NCBI GenBank assembly: GCA_003597945.1
Contig: QZJS01000019.1
Location: 1-54,023 of the forward strand
DNA: 54,023 nt
Source of the DNA: Desulfobacteraceae bacterium
GTDB taxonomy: Bacteria > Desulfobacterota > Desulfobacteria > Desulfobacterales > Desulfosalsimonadaceae
Direction: 5' to 3'
Under the pieces are notes generated by a model. It was not told the DNA's origin. It did no database searches and saw only the letters and a program-made list of their open reading frames with translations. How positions within the stretch are numbered: position 1 is the first letter of the stretch; each line of letters opens with the position of its first letter. The translations under genes were made by a program, and so were the position numbers. Shown piece after piece: positions 35,801 through 42,581 of this stretch.

Positions 35801-35935
35801 TGCACCATGCCCTTTATCTACCTGGGCCCCATCGACCGCCTCAGCCACGAAAGCGAACGCCCCATCAAAATGATCTGGCGGCTGCGCCACCCCATGCCGG
35901 CGGAGATGTTCGAGGAGAATAAACGGGGTGGGTGA
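32804..35935 (+). CDS. PLD nuclease - DEAD/DEAH helicase - DUF3427 protein
   Basis: A 1043-residue protein starting at 32804; the longer upstream frame is an artefact that reads through the Nudix gene out of frame. Domains in order: a helical N-terminus; a phospholipase-D-like nuclease (LHAKAYHFG then GSANMSHAAM); a superfamily 2 helicase with ATGTGKT, VVDEAHHG, LTATPERMDG and QQLGRGLRN; and a C-terminal DUF3427 domain (KTEKEFSPSTMY, RDLLHWESQS). The architecture is typical of bacterial defence islands and would couple DNA translocation to cleavage. The trigger is unknown. Confidence 0.92.
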   Translation: MSPDIHPGIYDALLDEALRDLLGRYPDLRSVFGKIDAEEQPARYAAFVAKILEQALRGEVDPEKRLALCNRIIGLLSGAAGMDHLERRRLVAASKPLLLEITPPHYGRSGIPRPHTSLVESSLFTGSPLEPRLVHELLEEMRSADSVDILVSFIKWSGMRLLMPGFEDLRDRDVPVRVITTSYMGASDAPAIEWLAAMPNVRIRISYDTQRTRLHAKAYHFGRLSGFSTAYIGSANMSHAAMTSGLEWNLKVTSQDLEHILEKFAAEFETYWNSREFIPYDADDPAPLRRAITHARGPDAHGPAVFFDLTPHPFQERILDALAVERAARGHFKNLVIAATGTGKTVVSAFDYQRFRIQNQQRARLLFVAHRQEILEQAMFTFRNVLKDSSFGELLVGPYQAERMEHLFCSVGMLSGRRLWEQVGPRFYDYIVVDEAHHGTAASYRPLFDHFEPRILLGLTATPERMDGGNVAADFHNRFAAEIRLPEALEEKLLCPFHYFGTADPVDISSDRFWRNGRYDDRELEKIYTGDHALARQRFEIIHATLTRYEPNLEGIKGIGFCVTIKHARYMAEMFTARGIASAAFVSDADSRECGAMMADLKSGRLVFLFTVDKLSEGVDVPEINTVLFLRPTQSLTVFLQQLGRGLRNAPGKDCLTVLDFVGQTHRKYRADIRLKALLPRHRYAIDREVEHNFPHLPAGCSIQFDRISRGYVLENIRNNLRNLAVQVPERLQTFVSETGNELTFGNFVRYHDYEPEQLLAAESWTGWKALAQLAPAPDDPDFAVLKKNLRRAALISGPHEIALLRQIIARLAAKDVSGALALAGSQANRIYYRLWADTAQRLGFAGMEESFERLCRNPTFLRDADEILAWAQEESRISGIMPALPFACPLELHAQYGIRDIQAAFDQATPESAGQRGTGVLHFNDIKAYVILITFQKTEKEFSPSTMYADYPISRDLLHWESQSNTAEASATGQNLIDHQDRGYTILAFARSQKNRNGCTMPFIYLGPIDRLSHESERPIKMIWRLRHPMPAEMFEENKRGG

Positions 35936-35969
35936 GGCTATTAGCCATGGCCATTCAAAATAATAACCC

Positions 35970-35997
35970 TTGACATGTGTAGCCCAATGGCTACAAT
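35970..35997 (+). promoter_or_regulatory. Promoter and operator of the 36.0 kb toxin-antitoxin pair
   Basis: TTGACA (35970-35975) and TACAAT (35992-35997) with a 16-base spacer. A perfect inverted repeat TGTAGCC-caat-GGCTACA (35978-35995) overlaps the -10, the expected autorepression operator of the antitoxin at 36125. Confidence 0.8.
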
Positions 35998-36003
35998 ATT
36001 GCC

Positions 36004-36115
36004 ATGATCGAAATACGCAAAACTGAAACTTTTGCTCAATGGATCGATGGGTTAAAAGACCTGAGATCTCGTGCTCGATATTAAAACCGCTTTGCGTCTG
36101 GCACGGAATTTATAG
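36004..36115 (+). pseudogene. HigB/RelE-type toxin with internal deletion
   Basis: The first 26 codons (MIEIRKTETFAQWIDGLKD...) match the start of addiction-module killer proteins. Then, in another frame, DIKTALRLARNL and a stop match their end. About 60 central codons are gone. The toxin would normally be a ribosome-dependent mRNase. The operator and antitoxin next to it are intact. Confidence 0.85.
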
Positions 36116-36124
36116 GAGCAGATC

Positions 36125-36430
36125 ATGCCAAAAACAAAAACCTCAAGATATGATGTTGCTGAACATCTTCGCACCCCAGAGGAAATGGCTGCTTACCTTG
36201 AGGCCTGTCTTGAGGAGGCCAATGGAGATGCGGCATTTATAGCCAAAGGTCTGGGAGATATCGCGCGAGCAAAGGGCATGTCGCAAGTGGCGCGTGATGC
36301 CGGGTTGTCCCGGGAAAGCCTTTACAAAGCGCTTTCGGGAGAACGAAGTCCCGGTTTTGACACCATACTTAAAGTCATCGGCGCGCTCGGGCTGAAATTG
36401 CATGCCGAGCCCGCCCAGGCAAATACCTGA
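36125..36430 (+). CDS. Addiction-module antidote (HigA-like XRE antitoxin)
   Basis: Antitoxin of 101 residues with a C-terminal helix-turn-helix (MSQVARDAGLSRESLYKAL) and the usual ending GLKLHAEP. It starts 10 bases after the toxin relic, with a GGAG site before the ATG. With its toxin deleted it may survive as an autorepressor or as immunity against related toxins. Confidence 0.9.
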   Translation: MPKTKTSRYDVAEHLRTPEEMAAYLEACLEEANGDAAFIAKGLGDIARAKGMSQVARDAGLSRESLYKALSGERSPGFDTILKVIGALGLKLHAEPAQANT

Positions 36431-36483
36431 ATTGCCAGCAGGTCAATCTTCTTTTGAAGAATTTAACGGAAAAGGGAGTTATT

Positions 36484-36657
36484 TTGAAAAAGCTGAGAAT
36501 AAAAGCGGTTGAAATGGTGCGGCATATTCGTGATGAACAATCGCAGAAGCTGAAAGGAAAATCAAAAGCTGAAATTATCGCCTTTTTTCGCAAGGCAGGC
36601 GAAGCTGCACAAAAGGCCAAACAAAATCGTGCCCGCAAAATCCGGGAATCATGCTGA
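36484..36657 (+). CDS. Small hypothetical basic protein
   Basis: A 57-residue, Lys/Arg-rich, helical protein with AAGGGAG before a TTG start at 36484; an earlier TTG at 36454 is less well placed. It looks like the C-terminal helical part of small antitoxins, with no DNA-binding motif visible. It is surrounded by toxin-antitoxin genes. No function is assigned. Confidence 0.55.
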   Translation: MKKLRIKAVEMVRHIRDEQSQKLKGKSKAEIIAFFRKAGEAAQKAKQNRARKIRESC

Positions 36658-36708
36658 CTTCGGCATAACGTATGCGTCCTGTTTTCAGACTGTATTGGAG
36701 GAACAAAC

Positions 36709-36939
36709 GTGAACACGACTGATCGGATTACATTTGACCCCGAGGTAATGGGCGGGAAGCCCTGCATTCGTGGCATGCGCGTGACGGTCGGCACTCTTGT
36801 CGGGCTCATGGCCGCGGGTCACACAAAAACCGAGATCCTGAAGCTGTATCCCTACCTGGAGGCCGAGGACATCACCCAGGCCCTGACCTACGCGGCCTGG
36901 CGGGCGGAAGAGATTGAATTGCCTCTGGTCCCCGTATGA
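36709..36939 (+). CDS. DUF433 antitoxin
   Basis: A 76-residue DUF433 protein with the diagnostic start ITFDPEVMGGKPCIRGMRVTV (in part: GGKPCIRGMRV). It forms a small helix-turn-helix domain that neutralises a PIN-like toxin. It begins with GTG behind TTGGAGGA and overlaps the toxin by ATGA. Confidence 0.92.
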   Translation: MNTTDRITFDPEVMGGKPCIRGMRVTVGTLVGLMAAGHTKTEILKLYPYLEAEDITQALTYAAWRAEEIELPLVPV

Positions 36940-37313
36940 AGATTGTCCTCGACATGAATCTGACACCGGACTGGGTGCCGCTTCTGGCGCAAGCCGGACA
37001 TACTGCCGTGCACTGGTCGACCATTGGCTCTCCCCGTGCGAAGGACCGCGAGATCATGACATGGGCACGAGAGCGGGGACAGGTTGTCTTCACGCACGAT
37101 CTTGATTTCGGCGCAATCCTTGCCGCAACCGCCGCCGTTTCACCAAGTGTGCTCCAGATAAGGACTCAGGACCCAACCCCGGAACACTGCGGCGAAGTTA
37201 TCCTGAACACGCTGCAGCGGCACGCCAAGGCCTTAGAAGACGGCGCTCTCATCTCGGTGGACGAGAACCGCGCCCGAGTCCGTCTGCTTCCTCTCAGACG
37301 TTATGAACAGTGA
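36936..37313 (+). CDS. DUF5615 PIN-like toxin
   Basis: PIN-fold RNase-like toxin of 125 residues (DUF5615). Acidic metal ligands are visible in KIVLDMNLTPDW, AKDREIMTWA and VFTHDLDFG. It is translationally coupled to the DUF433 antitoxin, the standard partner. The RNA target is unknown. Confidence 0.92.
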   Translation: MKIVLDMNLTPDWVPLLAQAGHTAVHWSTIGSPRAKDREIMTWARERGQVVFTHDLDFGAILAATAAVSPSVLQIRTQDPTPEHCGEVILNTLQRHAKALEDGALISVDENRARVRLLPLRRYEQ

Positions 37314-37382
37314 GCAGAACAAGCCGGATGCATGCGGACGATCGGAAATGGCTTGATGATATGAAAACAAAAAAGCCAAACT

Positions 37383-37604
37383 ATGAAATGCGGCGTTTGT
37401 GGTGGAGAGCTATCGGCAGCAGCAACTGATTTGCCGTTCAAGATCAATGAGAACACTATTGTTATCGTGAAGGCGCTGCCCATTTTTCAATGCGCCAATT
37501 GCCCTGAATATGTCATTGACGACAAGGTGCTCAGTTGGATCGACGAGATTCTGGCGAAAGTTGAAGGCGGCACGGAGCTTGAAATCGTTCGTTACGCGGC
37601 CTGA
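37383..37604 (+). CDS. YgiT/MqsA-type zinc-finger antitoxin
   Basis: A 73-residue YgiT-type zinc-finger protein: MKCGVCGG and CANCPEY form the metal site, followed by a short helix. Its usual DUF4258 toxin partner should lie just upstream, but only a possible C-terminal scrap (DDRKWLDDMKTKKP, about 37335-37383) is left there. So it looks like an orphan antitoxin. It converges on and overlaps the hicB gene by 13 bases. Confidence 0.82.
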   Translation: MKCGVCGGELSAAATDLPFKINENTIVIVKALPIFQCANCPEYVIDDKVLSWIDEILAKVEGGTELEIVRYAA

Positions 37605-37834
37605 CGCTCATCGTTTTGCACGATGATTTTAACGTTTTTAACCCGCGGGGGAACAGCAAGTCCCTGCTCTTTCAAAAGTTCAACATGCTCCTTCATCCCC
37701 CACCTGGCTTTGTAGACGCAATCCTCAATGGAATGGCCGACTCCGGTGAATCCCTCAAGATCCGGAGAGAAAAACCCAAAATAATCGGGTTCCTTCGTCG
37801 CCTCAATGACAAGTGAATATGGCAGATCGATCAT
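37592..37834 (-). CDS. hicB: HicB-type antitoxin
   Basis: HicB-fold antitoxin of 80 residues with the degenerate RNase-H-like core (YFGFFSPDLEGFTGVGHSIEDC, in part: PDLEGFTGVGHSIEDC). It lies downstream of the hicA gene on the minus strand, 9 bases apart. It binds and masks the HicA toxin and represses the operon. Confidence 0.92.
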   Translation of the reverse strand: MIDLPYSLVIEATKEPDYFGFFSPDLEGFTGVGHSIEDCVYKARWGMKEHVELLKEQGLAVPPRVKNVKIIVQNDERQAA

Positions 37835-37843
37835 GATTTTCTC

Positions 37844-38029
37844 CTATTTCATCCCCGCGGACTTGAGAATATGGTGACATGTGCCGCTTGGAACTTCCTT
37901 TGCCCCGTGGTAGTCTACTCTTATCAAAGACGGCCACCCGGATTTGGCATAATACCGGATGGACCCTTTCTCTTTAATCAGTTTAAATCCTTTGGATTCA
38001 AGCAGTCTTACCAGCTCACTGAATTTCAA
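37844..38029 (-). CDS. hicA: HicA mRNA interferase toxin
   Basis: HicA toxin of 61 residues with a double-stranded-RNA-binding-like fold (ELVRLLESKGFKLI, GSIRYYAKSG, EVPSGTCHHILKSAG). The catalytic His expected in the GSHxxY strand reads GSIRYY here, so His is replaced by Ile, which may weaken the toxin. It leads the hicAB operon on the minus strand. Confidence 0.88.
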   Translation of the reverse strand: MKFSELVRLLESKGFKLIKEKGSIRYYAKSGWPSLIRVDYHGAKEVPSGTCHHILKSAGMK

Positions 38030-38384
38030 TATCAGCTCCCGTATGACGCGCGATGATTACACTCACTGCTTTTATGCTTGGAATATCACAAAATCCCATA
38101 AAAATGCAAGCGTGGAGTTTTGCAACTTGATATCGCAAATAGCGACATCAAGTTCCATCTGCGGAGGTCGGCGCAAATTCTGCGGCGGAATAACGGTTTC
38201 AACTACCGAGGATTTCCCGGCAGTTCGGCAGGAAGCAGCTTCCCCAGTAAAAATATGAAAAAGGAAATTTGTCGAATCCTATTCCAGTCGGGCAATTGTG
38301 CAACGCACCGTTGCACAATTGTCATGGCGGACCAAGCTGGCACAGATTGAAGAACTTGCCCGCCTGGCTGTTTGCCGCCGCCTA
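38030..38384. other. Non-coding stretch with relic traces
   Basis: No intact gene. A perfect 12-base inverted repeat, CAATTGTGCAAC-gcacc-GTTGCACAATTG, lies at 38293-38321. In one frame the same stretch reads RAIVQRTVAQLSWRTKL, faintly like the DUF1016/YhcG N-terminus. It may be a relic of such a gene, but this is weak. The left part holds the promoter region of hicA on the minus strand. Confidence 0.45.
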
Positions 38385-38510
38385 AAACCTGATTGACCAC
38401 CAGGTGCGGGGCTACACCATCCTCGCCTTTGCCCGAAGCCGGAAAAACCGCAACGGCTGCGCCACCCCATGCCGGTGGAGATGTTTGAAGAGAATAAGCG
38501 GGGCGGTTAG
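38385..38510 (+). pseudogene. Fragment of a second PLD-helicase gene (3' end)
   Basis: Matches the last 200 bases of the helicase gene (35728-35935) with a 93-base internal deletion between GGCTGC and GCCACCCCATG. It ends with GGGGCGGTTAG at the equivalent of the stop. Together with 29443-29580 it marks the outer ends of a lost second copy. Confidence 0.88.
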
Positions 38511-38513
38511 CAC

Positions 38514-38541
38514 TTGACAATGATATCAATATTGATACTAT
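38514..38541 (+). promoter_or_regulatory. Promoter and operator of the second hicAB pair
   Basis: TTGACA (38514-38519), 16-base spacer, TACTAT (38536-38541). A perfect 14-base palindrome TATCAATATTGATA (38524-38537) sits in the spacer and reaches the -10. This is the usual arrangement for autorepression by a HicB antitoxin. Confidence 0.8.
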
Positions 38542-38547
38542 AAGGTC

Positions 38548-38802
38548 ATGACTAAAATCGATGATCTGCTATTGATATTGAAACAAAATCCGAAGAATGT
38601 TCGGTTTTCGGATCTATGCAGGGTATGCGATCATTATTTCGGCGAGCCGCGCCAGAAAAAAAGCAGTCATCGCGCTTACAAAACGCCCTGGCCGGGAGAT
38701 CCAAGGGTAAACATTCAAAATAATAAAGGAAAGGCCAAGGCATACCAGGTTAAACAGGTGCTTTTGGCTATAGAAAAAATGGAGGTCAGACATGGCCATT
38801 AA
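38548..38802 (+). CDS. HicA-like toxin
   Basis: Toxin of 84 residues of the HicA-like family with RFSDLCRVCDHYFGEPRQ, SSHRAYKTPWPGDP and YQVKQVLLAIEKME. The His of SSHRAYKT is the expected catalytic residue. It overlaps the next gene by 11 bases and has its own operator-bearing promoter. Predicted mRNA-cleaving toxin. Confidence 0.88.
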   Translation: MTKIDDLLLILKQNPKNVRFSDLCRVCDHYFGEPRQKKSSHRAYKTPWPGDPRVNIQNNKGKAKAYQVKQVLLAIEKMEVRHGH

Positions 38803-39121
38803 AAAGGATAAATACACCTATCGGGTTACCTGGTCTGAAGATGATAATGAATATGTGGGTCTGTGCGCTGAATTCCCAAGCTTGAGCTGGCTGGCTGATA
38901 CGCCGGAAAAAGCGTTAAAAGGAATTCGGAAAATTGTGGCCGACGTATTATTGGACATGATCGAAGACAATGAGCCCATCCCCGAACCGATCGCATGCAG
39001 GCATTTCAGCGGGAAATTCATGGTGCGGGTGCCGCCGGATGTTCATCGGAAATTAGCCATACAGGCCGCCGAATCCGGCGTAAGCCTTAATCGCATTGCA
39101 AGCTCCAAATTAAACCAATAA
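38792..39121 (+). CDS. HicB family antitoxin with ribbon-helix-helix tail
   Basis: HicB-family antitoxin of 109 residues: an N-terminal HicB core (YVGLCAEFPSLSWLADTPEKAL) quoted in part as GLCAEFPSLSWL, and a C-terminal HicB-type ribbon-helix-helix (RVPPDVHRKLAIQAAESG). The tail would bind the palindrome at 38524-38537. Co-transcribed with the upstream toxin. Confidence 0.9.
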   Translation: MAIKKDKYTYRVTWSEDDNEYVGLCAEFPSLSWLADTPEKALKGIRKIVADVLLDMIEDNEPIPEPIACRHFSGKFMVRVPPDVHRKLAIQAAESGVSLNRIASSKLNQ

Positions 39122-39168
39122 ATACGCTTTTTACCAGGATGAGAAAGCGGGGGTGGTCGCGTGGAAAA

Positions 39169-39501
39169 ATGAGTAACAAAGATTTTCTTGATCCCATTAT
39201 GCCGGGCGAAATTTTACGCGAAGATTTCATGGAGCCGATGAATATCAGCATGAATCAGCTATCGCGGGATCTTGCGGTTCCGCCGAACAGAATAAGCGAG
39301 ATTATAAACGGCAAAAGAAGCATATCGGCCGACACGGCGCTCAGGCTGGAGCGATATTTCGGGATAGAGGCGCAATTCTGGCTGAATCTTCAGTCTGAGT
39401 ATGATCTCCGGATAATGAAACGCAAAATAGGACCCGATATTGAACGCCGAATTATTCCGGCCAAGAACCCCGCCGTTTCAGCCTCGCCGGCCGGATCGTG
39501 A
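39169..39501 (+). CDS. HigA family XRE antitoxin (orphan)
   Basis: HigA-type antitoxin of 110 residues. The fold is clear from PGEILREDFMEPMNISMNQL and the helix-turn-helix NRISEIINGKRSISADTAL, then FGIEAQFWLNLQ. The ATG at 39169 fits the family start better than the frame opening at 39139. The HigB toxin that usually precedes it is absent; the 47-base gap cannot hold it. Confidence 0.88.
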   Translation: MSNKDFLDPIMPGEILREDFMEPMNISMNQLSRDLAVPPNRISEIINGKRSISADTALRLERYFGIEAQFWLNLQSEYDLRIMKRKIGPDIERRIIPAKNPAVSASPAGS

Positions 39502-39533
39502 AAAGGAGACATTGACGAGGGGGCCAAAAGCGC

Positions 39534-40622
39534 ATGAGTGAGAATAAACAACTGATCCGCAATTCCACCGCCGAATTCCTGATGTTTACCGCCCAGGCGG
39601 GCGGGCAGAGCATCGAAGCCCGGTATGAGGATGAAACGATATGGCTGTCCCAGAAACTCATGGCAACCTTGTTCGATGTCGGCGTCAATACGATCAATTA
39701 CCACCTGAAAGAGGTTTATGAAAGCGGCGAGATTCACCCGGAGGCAACTATTCGAAAATTTCGAATAGTTCAGCAGGAAGGCTCTCGCCAGGTAGCTCGT
39801 GAAGTCGATTTTTATAACCTTGACGCCATTATTTCCGTCGGCTACCGGGTCAATTCCATCCGGGCCACGCAATTTCGGCAATGGGCGACCCGGGTGCTGC
39901 GCGATTTCGCTATCAAGGGGTATGTGCTGGACAAGAAACGCCTGGAAAACGGCTCCTTCCTCGGCGAAGACTATTACGAGCGGCTGCTTGAGGAAATCCG
40001 GGAAATCCGCCTCAGCGAACGCCGTTTCTACCAGAAAATCACCGATATTTACGCCACCAGCGTCGATTACAGTCGTGACGCGCCGACCACCAAGGCCTTT
40101 TTTGCCAAGGTTCAGAACAAGCTGCATTACGCTATCCATGGACACACCGCCGCTGAACTGGTTTTGAAGCGGGCGGACAGCAAGAAGCCGGGCATGGGAC
40201 TGGCATCCTGGGAAAAAGGACCGGATGGAAAGGTTTTAAAAACCGATGTGACCATCGCTAAAAATTATCTCTCCAGGGAGGAGCTGGAATCATTAGGGCG
40301 GATCGTCAACGCCTATCTGGACCTGGCCGAAGACCGTGCGCGGCGCAAGATTCCCATGACCATGGAGGACTGGGCGAAAAGACTGGATCTGTTTCTGGAG
40401 TTTAACGAACGGGAGATTCTGGAAGACAAGGGAAGGGTCACGGCGGAACTGGCCAGGGCATATGCCGAAAGCGAATTCGAGAAATACCGGATTATCCAGG
40501 ACCGCCTGTTTGAAAGCGATTTCGATAAAGTCTTAAAACAGATTGAAACCACGTTGCCGGATGATCCGCAAAAACCTGTATCATCATCGAATAGTAAAAG
40601 GTTAAATCATGAGCCGGATTAA
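39534..40622 (+). CDS. RhuM family protein
   Basis: A 362-residue RhuM-type protein. The N-terminal half is diagnostic (ARYEDETIWLSQKLMATLFDV, in part ETIWLSQKLMATLF; IRKFRIVQQEGSRQVAREV; FYNLDAIISVGYRVNS). It belongs to a family linked to Salmonella pathogenicity-island RhuM and common in mobile and defence regions. The function is not established. The C-terminal part is helical, with a Fic/DOC-neighbour-like segment. It closes the toxin-antitoxin graveyard. Confidence 0.88.
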   Translation: MSENKQLIRNSTAEFLMFTAQAGGQSIEARYEDETIWLSQKLMATLFDVGVNTINYHLKEVYESGEIHPEATIRKFRIVQQEGSRQVAREVDFYNLDAIISVGYRVNSIRATQFRQWATRVLRDFAIKGYVLDKKRLENGSFLGEDYYERLLEEIREIRLSERRFYQKITDIYATSVDYSRDAPTTKAFFAKVQNKLHYAIHGHTAAELVLKRADSKKPGMGLASWEKGPDGKVLKTDVTIAKNYLSREELESLGRIVNAYLDLAEDRARRKIPMTMEDWAKRLDLFLEFNEREILEDKGRVTAELARAYAESEFEKYRIIQDRLFESDFDKVLKQIETTLPDDPQKPVSSSNSKRLNHEPD

Positions 40623-41132
40623 ATGGCATCGTCCATCCTCCGTGATTAAATTTTTACTTCCGGGACGTCCCGGAAGTAAGCTCAGGGCCGATGAAAACTT
40701 CGCGGAATATGAGTTAACCAACAAATTTAACTTCAAATTTATTCAAAATATCGCCTGCCGTGTCCCCTAAAATTATGCGCATATGCTTTTTATGATGGCT
40801 GCGGCATCCCATCCTGGTGGATATGACGGCATACCAAGTTAAACAGGTGCTTTTGGCTATAAAAAAAATGGAGGTCAGCCATGGCCATCCGGTTTTGCGG
40901 AGCGTTATGCCGGTATCAGTCTAAAAGGATGCAGCCATGAATGGGGAAAGGCCTGGGTGAGCAAAAGCGGCCGCGGCATCCCATGCCGGGGGCAACTCAC
41001 AATCATTTCCTGCCAGTTCGCCGGATGACGCCCCGGGATTCGCGCCGCAAGCTTGCTTTTCAATTGATCTTCCTGTAGTTTGGCATGAAATCCACGATGA
41101 AATCACTTTGCGTTTGGCTGAAGGAGGAACCC
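40623..41132. other. Non-coding stretch with palindrome and hicA scrap
   Basis: No gene seen. It holds a perfect 22-base palindrome at 40656-40677 (half site ACTTCCGGGAC) just after the rhuM stop, preceded by TTTTT. It also holds the hicA fragment at 40828-40888. The remainder is unremarkable up to the AAGGAGG site of the decarboxylase. Confidence 0.6.
40828..40888 (+). pseudogene. 61-base copy of the hicA 3' end and hicB start
   Basis: Matches 38738-38798 with about three mismatches. It covers the last codons of the HicA-like toxin gene and the ATGGCCAT start of its antitoxin. The rest of the pair is absent. A sign of repeated gain and loss of this module. Confidence 0.85.
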
Positions 41133-42569
41133 ATGAAGCTGCCGGAACAAGGAATGCCGGAAAATGCTGTTTTTGCTGCCTTGGAGAATTTTCGCAAGAA
41201 TGATATCCGGTGGAAGGAAGGGCGGGTATTCGGGTATGTTTTTGACCCTGGCGAACAGGTGCAAAAGGTCGCCAAAAGGGCCTATACCGAATTTTTATCG
41301 GAAAACGGTCTGGATTTTACGGTATTCCAGAGTCTTGAGAGACTGGAGCGCGAGTTGGCCGCATTCGGGGCCGGGCATCTTCGCGGCGGAGACATGGCCG
41401 TCGGCAATTTCACCAGCGGCGGCACGGAAAGCATTATTCTGGCGGTGAAAGCGGCAAGGGACTGTTACCGCGAGAAAAAGCCCGACATCACGGCTCCGGA
41501 AATCATCCTGCCGGCCACGGCCCATGCGGCTTTTTATAAAGCCGCCCATTATCTTGGATTGAACGTTGTCCAGGTTTCGGTGGACCCGGTGAGTTTCAAG
41601 GTCCATCCGGAAACGGTGCGGGGTGCCGTCACATCCAATACCATCATGATCGTCGGTTCCGCGCCCACGTATTCCCAGGGGGTGATAGATCCCATCGAAG
41701 ATCTGGGCAAGCTGGCTCTGGAGTATGATCTCTGGCTTCATACAGACGCCTGCATGGGCGGGTTCCTTCTTCCTTACTTCAAACGGCTGGGAGAACCCGT
41801 TCCGGATTTTGACTTTTCCGTGCCGGGCGTTTCATCCATTTCCATGGATCTGCACAAATACGCTTATTGCCCCAAAGGGGCCTCCCTGGTGCTGTATAAA
41901 GACAAGTCTCTCAGGAAATACCAGATTTTTGCCTGCGCCGAATGGATTGGGTACACCATCGTCAATAATGCCGTGCAGAGTTCCAGGTCCGGCGGCCCCA
42001 TGGCGGCGGCCTGGGCTGTTTTGAACCATATAGGAGACCGGGGGTATCTTGACATCGCCCGGAAAAAACTGGAAGCAGTCAAAGTAATCGCGGCAGGTAT
42101 CGAAAGGATACCGGGGCTCAGGCTGCTGGCGCAACCCCAGATGACGCTCATCGCCTTTACTTCGGATACCGTCAACGTGTTTCATATTATTGACGAAATG
42201 AATTCCCGGGGCTGGTATATCCAGCCCGCCCTTTCCTATGACAACAGTCCTGCCCATATTCATCTTTCCGTGTCTGCTTCCAATGTGGGTTGGGAGGATA
42301 AATTTCTGGAAGATTTGGAAGAATGTGTAAAGGCTGCCGCCTCTTTGCCTGAAAGTTCCCTGCTGGCTTCGCTGGGTCCCATGATTAAAGACCTGGATTT
42401 GTCCGCGGCTTCGGATGAAGAGATCAACGGGCTGCTGGCAATGGCTGGGCTGGCGGGTCAGGGACTGCCCGAACGCATGGCGGAGATAAACGGGTTGCTC
42501 AACGAAATGCCCGCTTCGGCCAGGAAGGCCGTTCTGGTGAGTTTCGTAAATGACTTGTTTGTCCAATAA
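41133..42569 (+). CDS. Group II PLP-dependent decarboxylase/lyase
   Basis: A 478-residue PLP enzyme of the glutamate decarboxylase/sphingosine-phosphate lyase group. It carries the cofactor-binding TSGGTESII, Asp of HTDACMGGF and the Schiff-base lysine K242 in SMDLHKYAYCPKG. It lacks the N-terminal membrane anchor of sphingosine-phosphate lyases. The next gene is a glutamate/sodium symporter homologue, so an amino acid substrate is likely; glutamate or an analogue is a guess. The start at 41133 has AAGGAGG at the correct distance; the earlier ATG at 41085 has none. Confidence 0.85.
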   Translation: MKLPEQGMPENAVFAALENFRKNDIRWKEGRVFGYVFDPGEQVQKVAKRAYTEFLSENGLDFTVFQSLERLERELAAFGAGHLRGGDMAVGNFTSGGTESIILAVKAARDCYREKKPDITAPEIILPATAHAAFYKAAHYLGLNVVQVSVDPVSFKVHPETVRGAVTSNTIMIVGSAPTYSQGVIDPIEDLGKLALEYDLWLHTDACMGGFLLPYFKRLGEPVPDFDFSVPGVSSISMDLHKYAYCPKGASLVLYKDKSLRKYQIFACAEWIGYTIVNNAVQSSRSGGPMAAAWAVLNHIGDRGYLDIARKKLEAVKVIAAGIERIPGLRLLAQPQMTLIAFTSDTVNVFHIIDEMNSRGWYIQPALSYDNSPAHIHLSVSASNVGWEDKFLEDLEECVKAAASLPESSLLASLGPMIKDLDLSAASDEEINGLLAMAGLAGQGLPERMAEINGLLNEMPASARKAVLVSFVNDLFVQ

Positions 42570-42581
42570 GAGAAATTGATT

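Noticed and set aside
33083-35890. A 935-codon minus-strand frame opposite the helicase.
   Set aside because: Same cause: it follows the codon bias of the helicase gene and shows no domain.
32399-35935. A single 1178-residue Nudix-helicase fusion protein.
   Set aside because: Between the first 25 residues and the helicase start the frame reads the Nudix gene out of phase. The true arrangement is a frameshifted Nudix gene overlapping a separate helicase gene.
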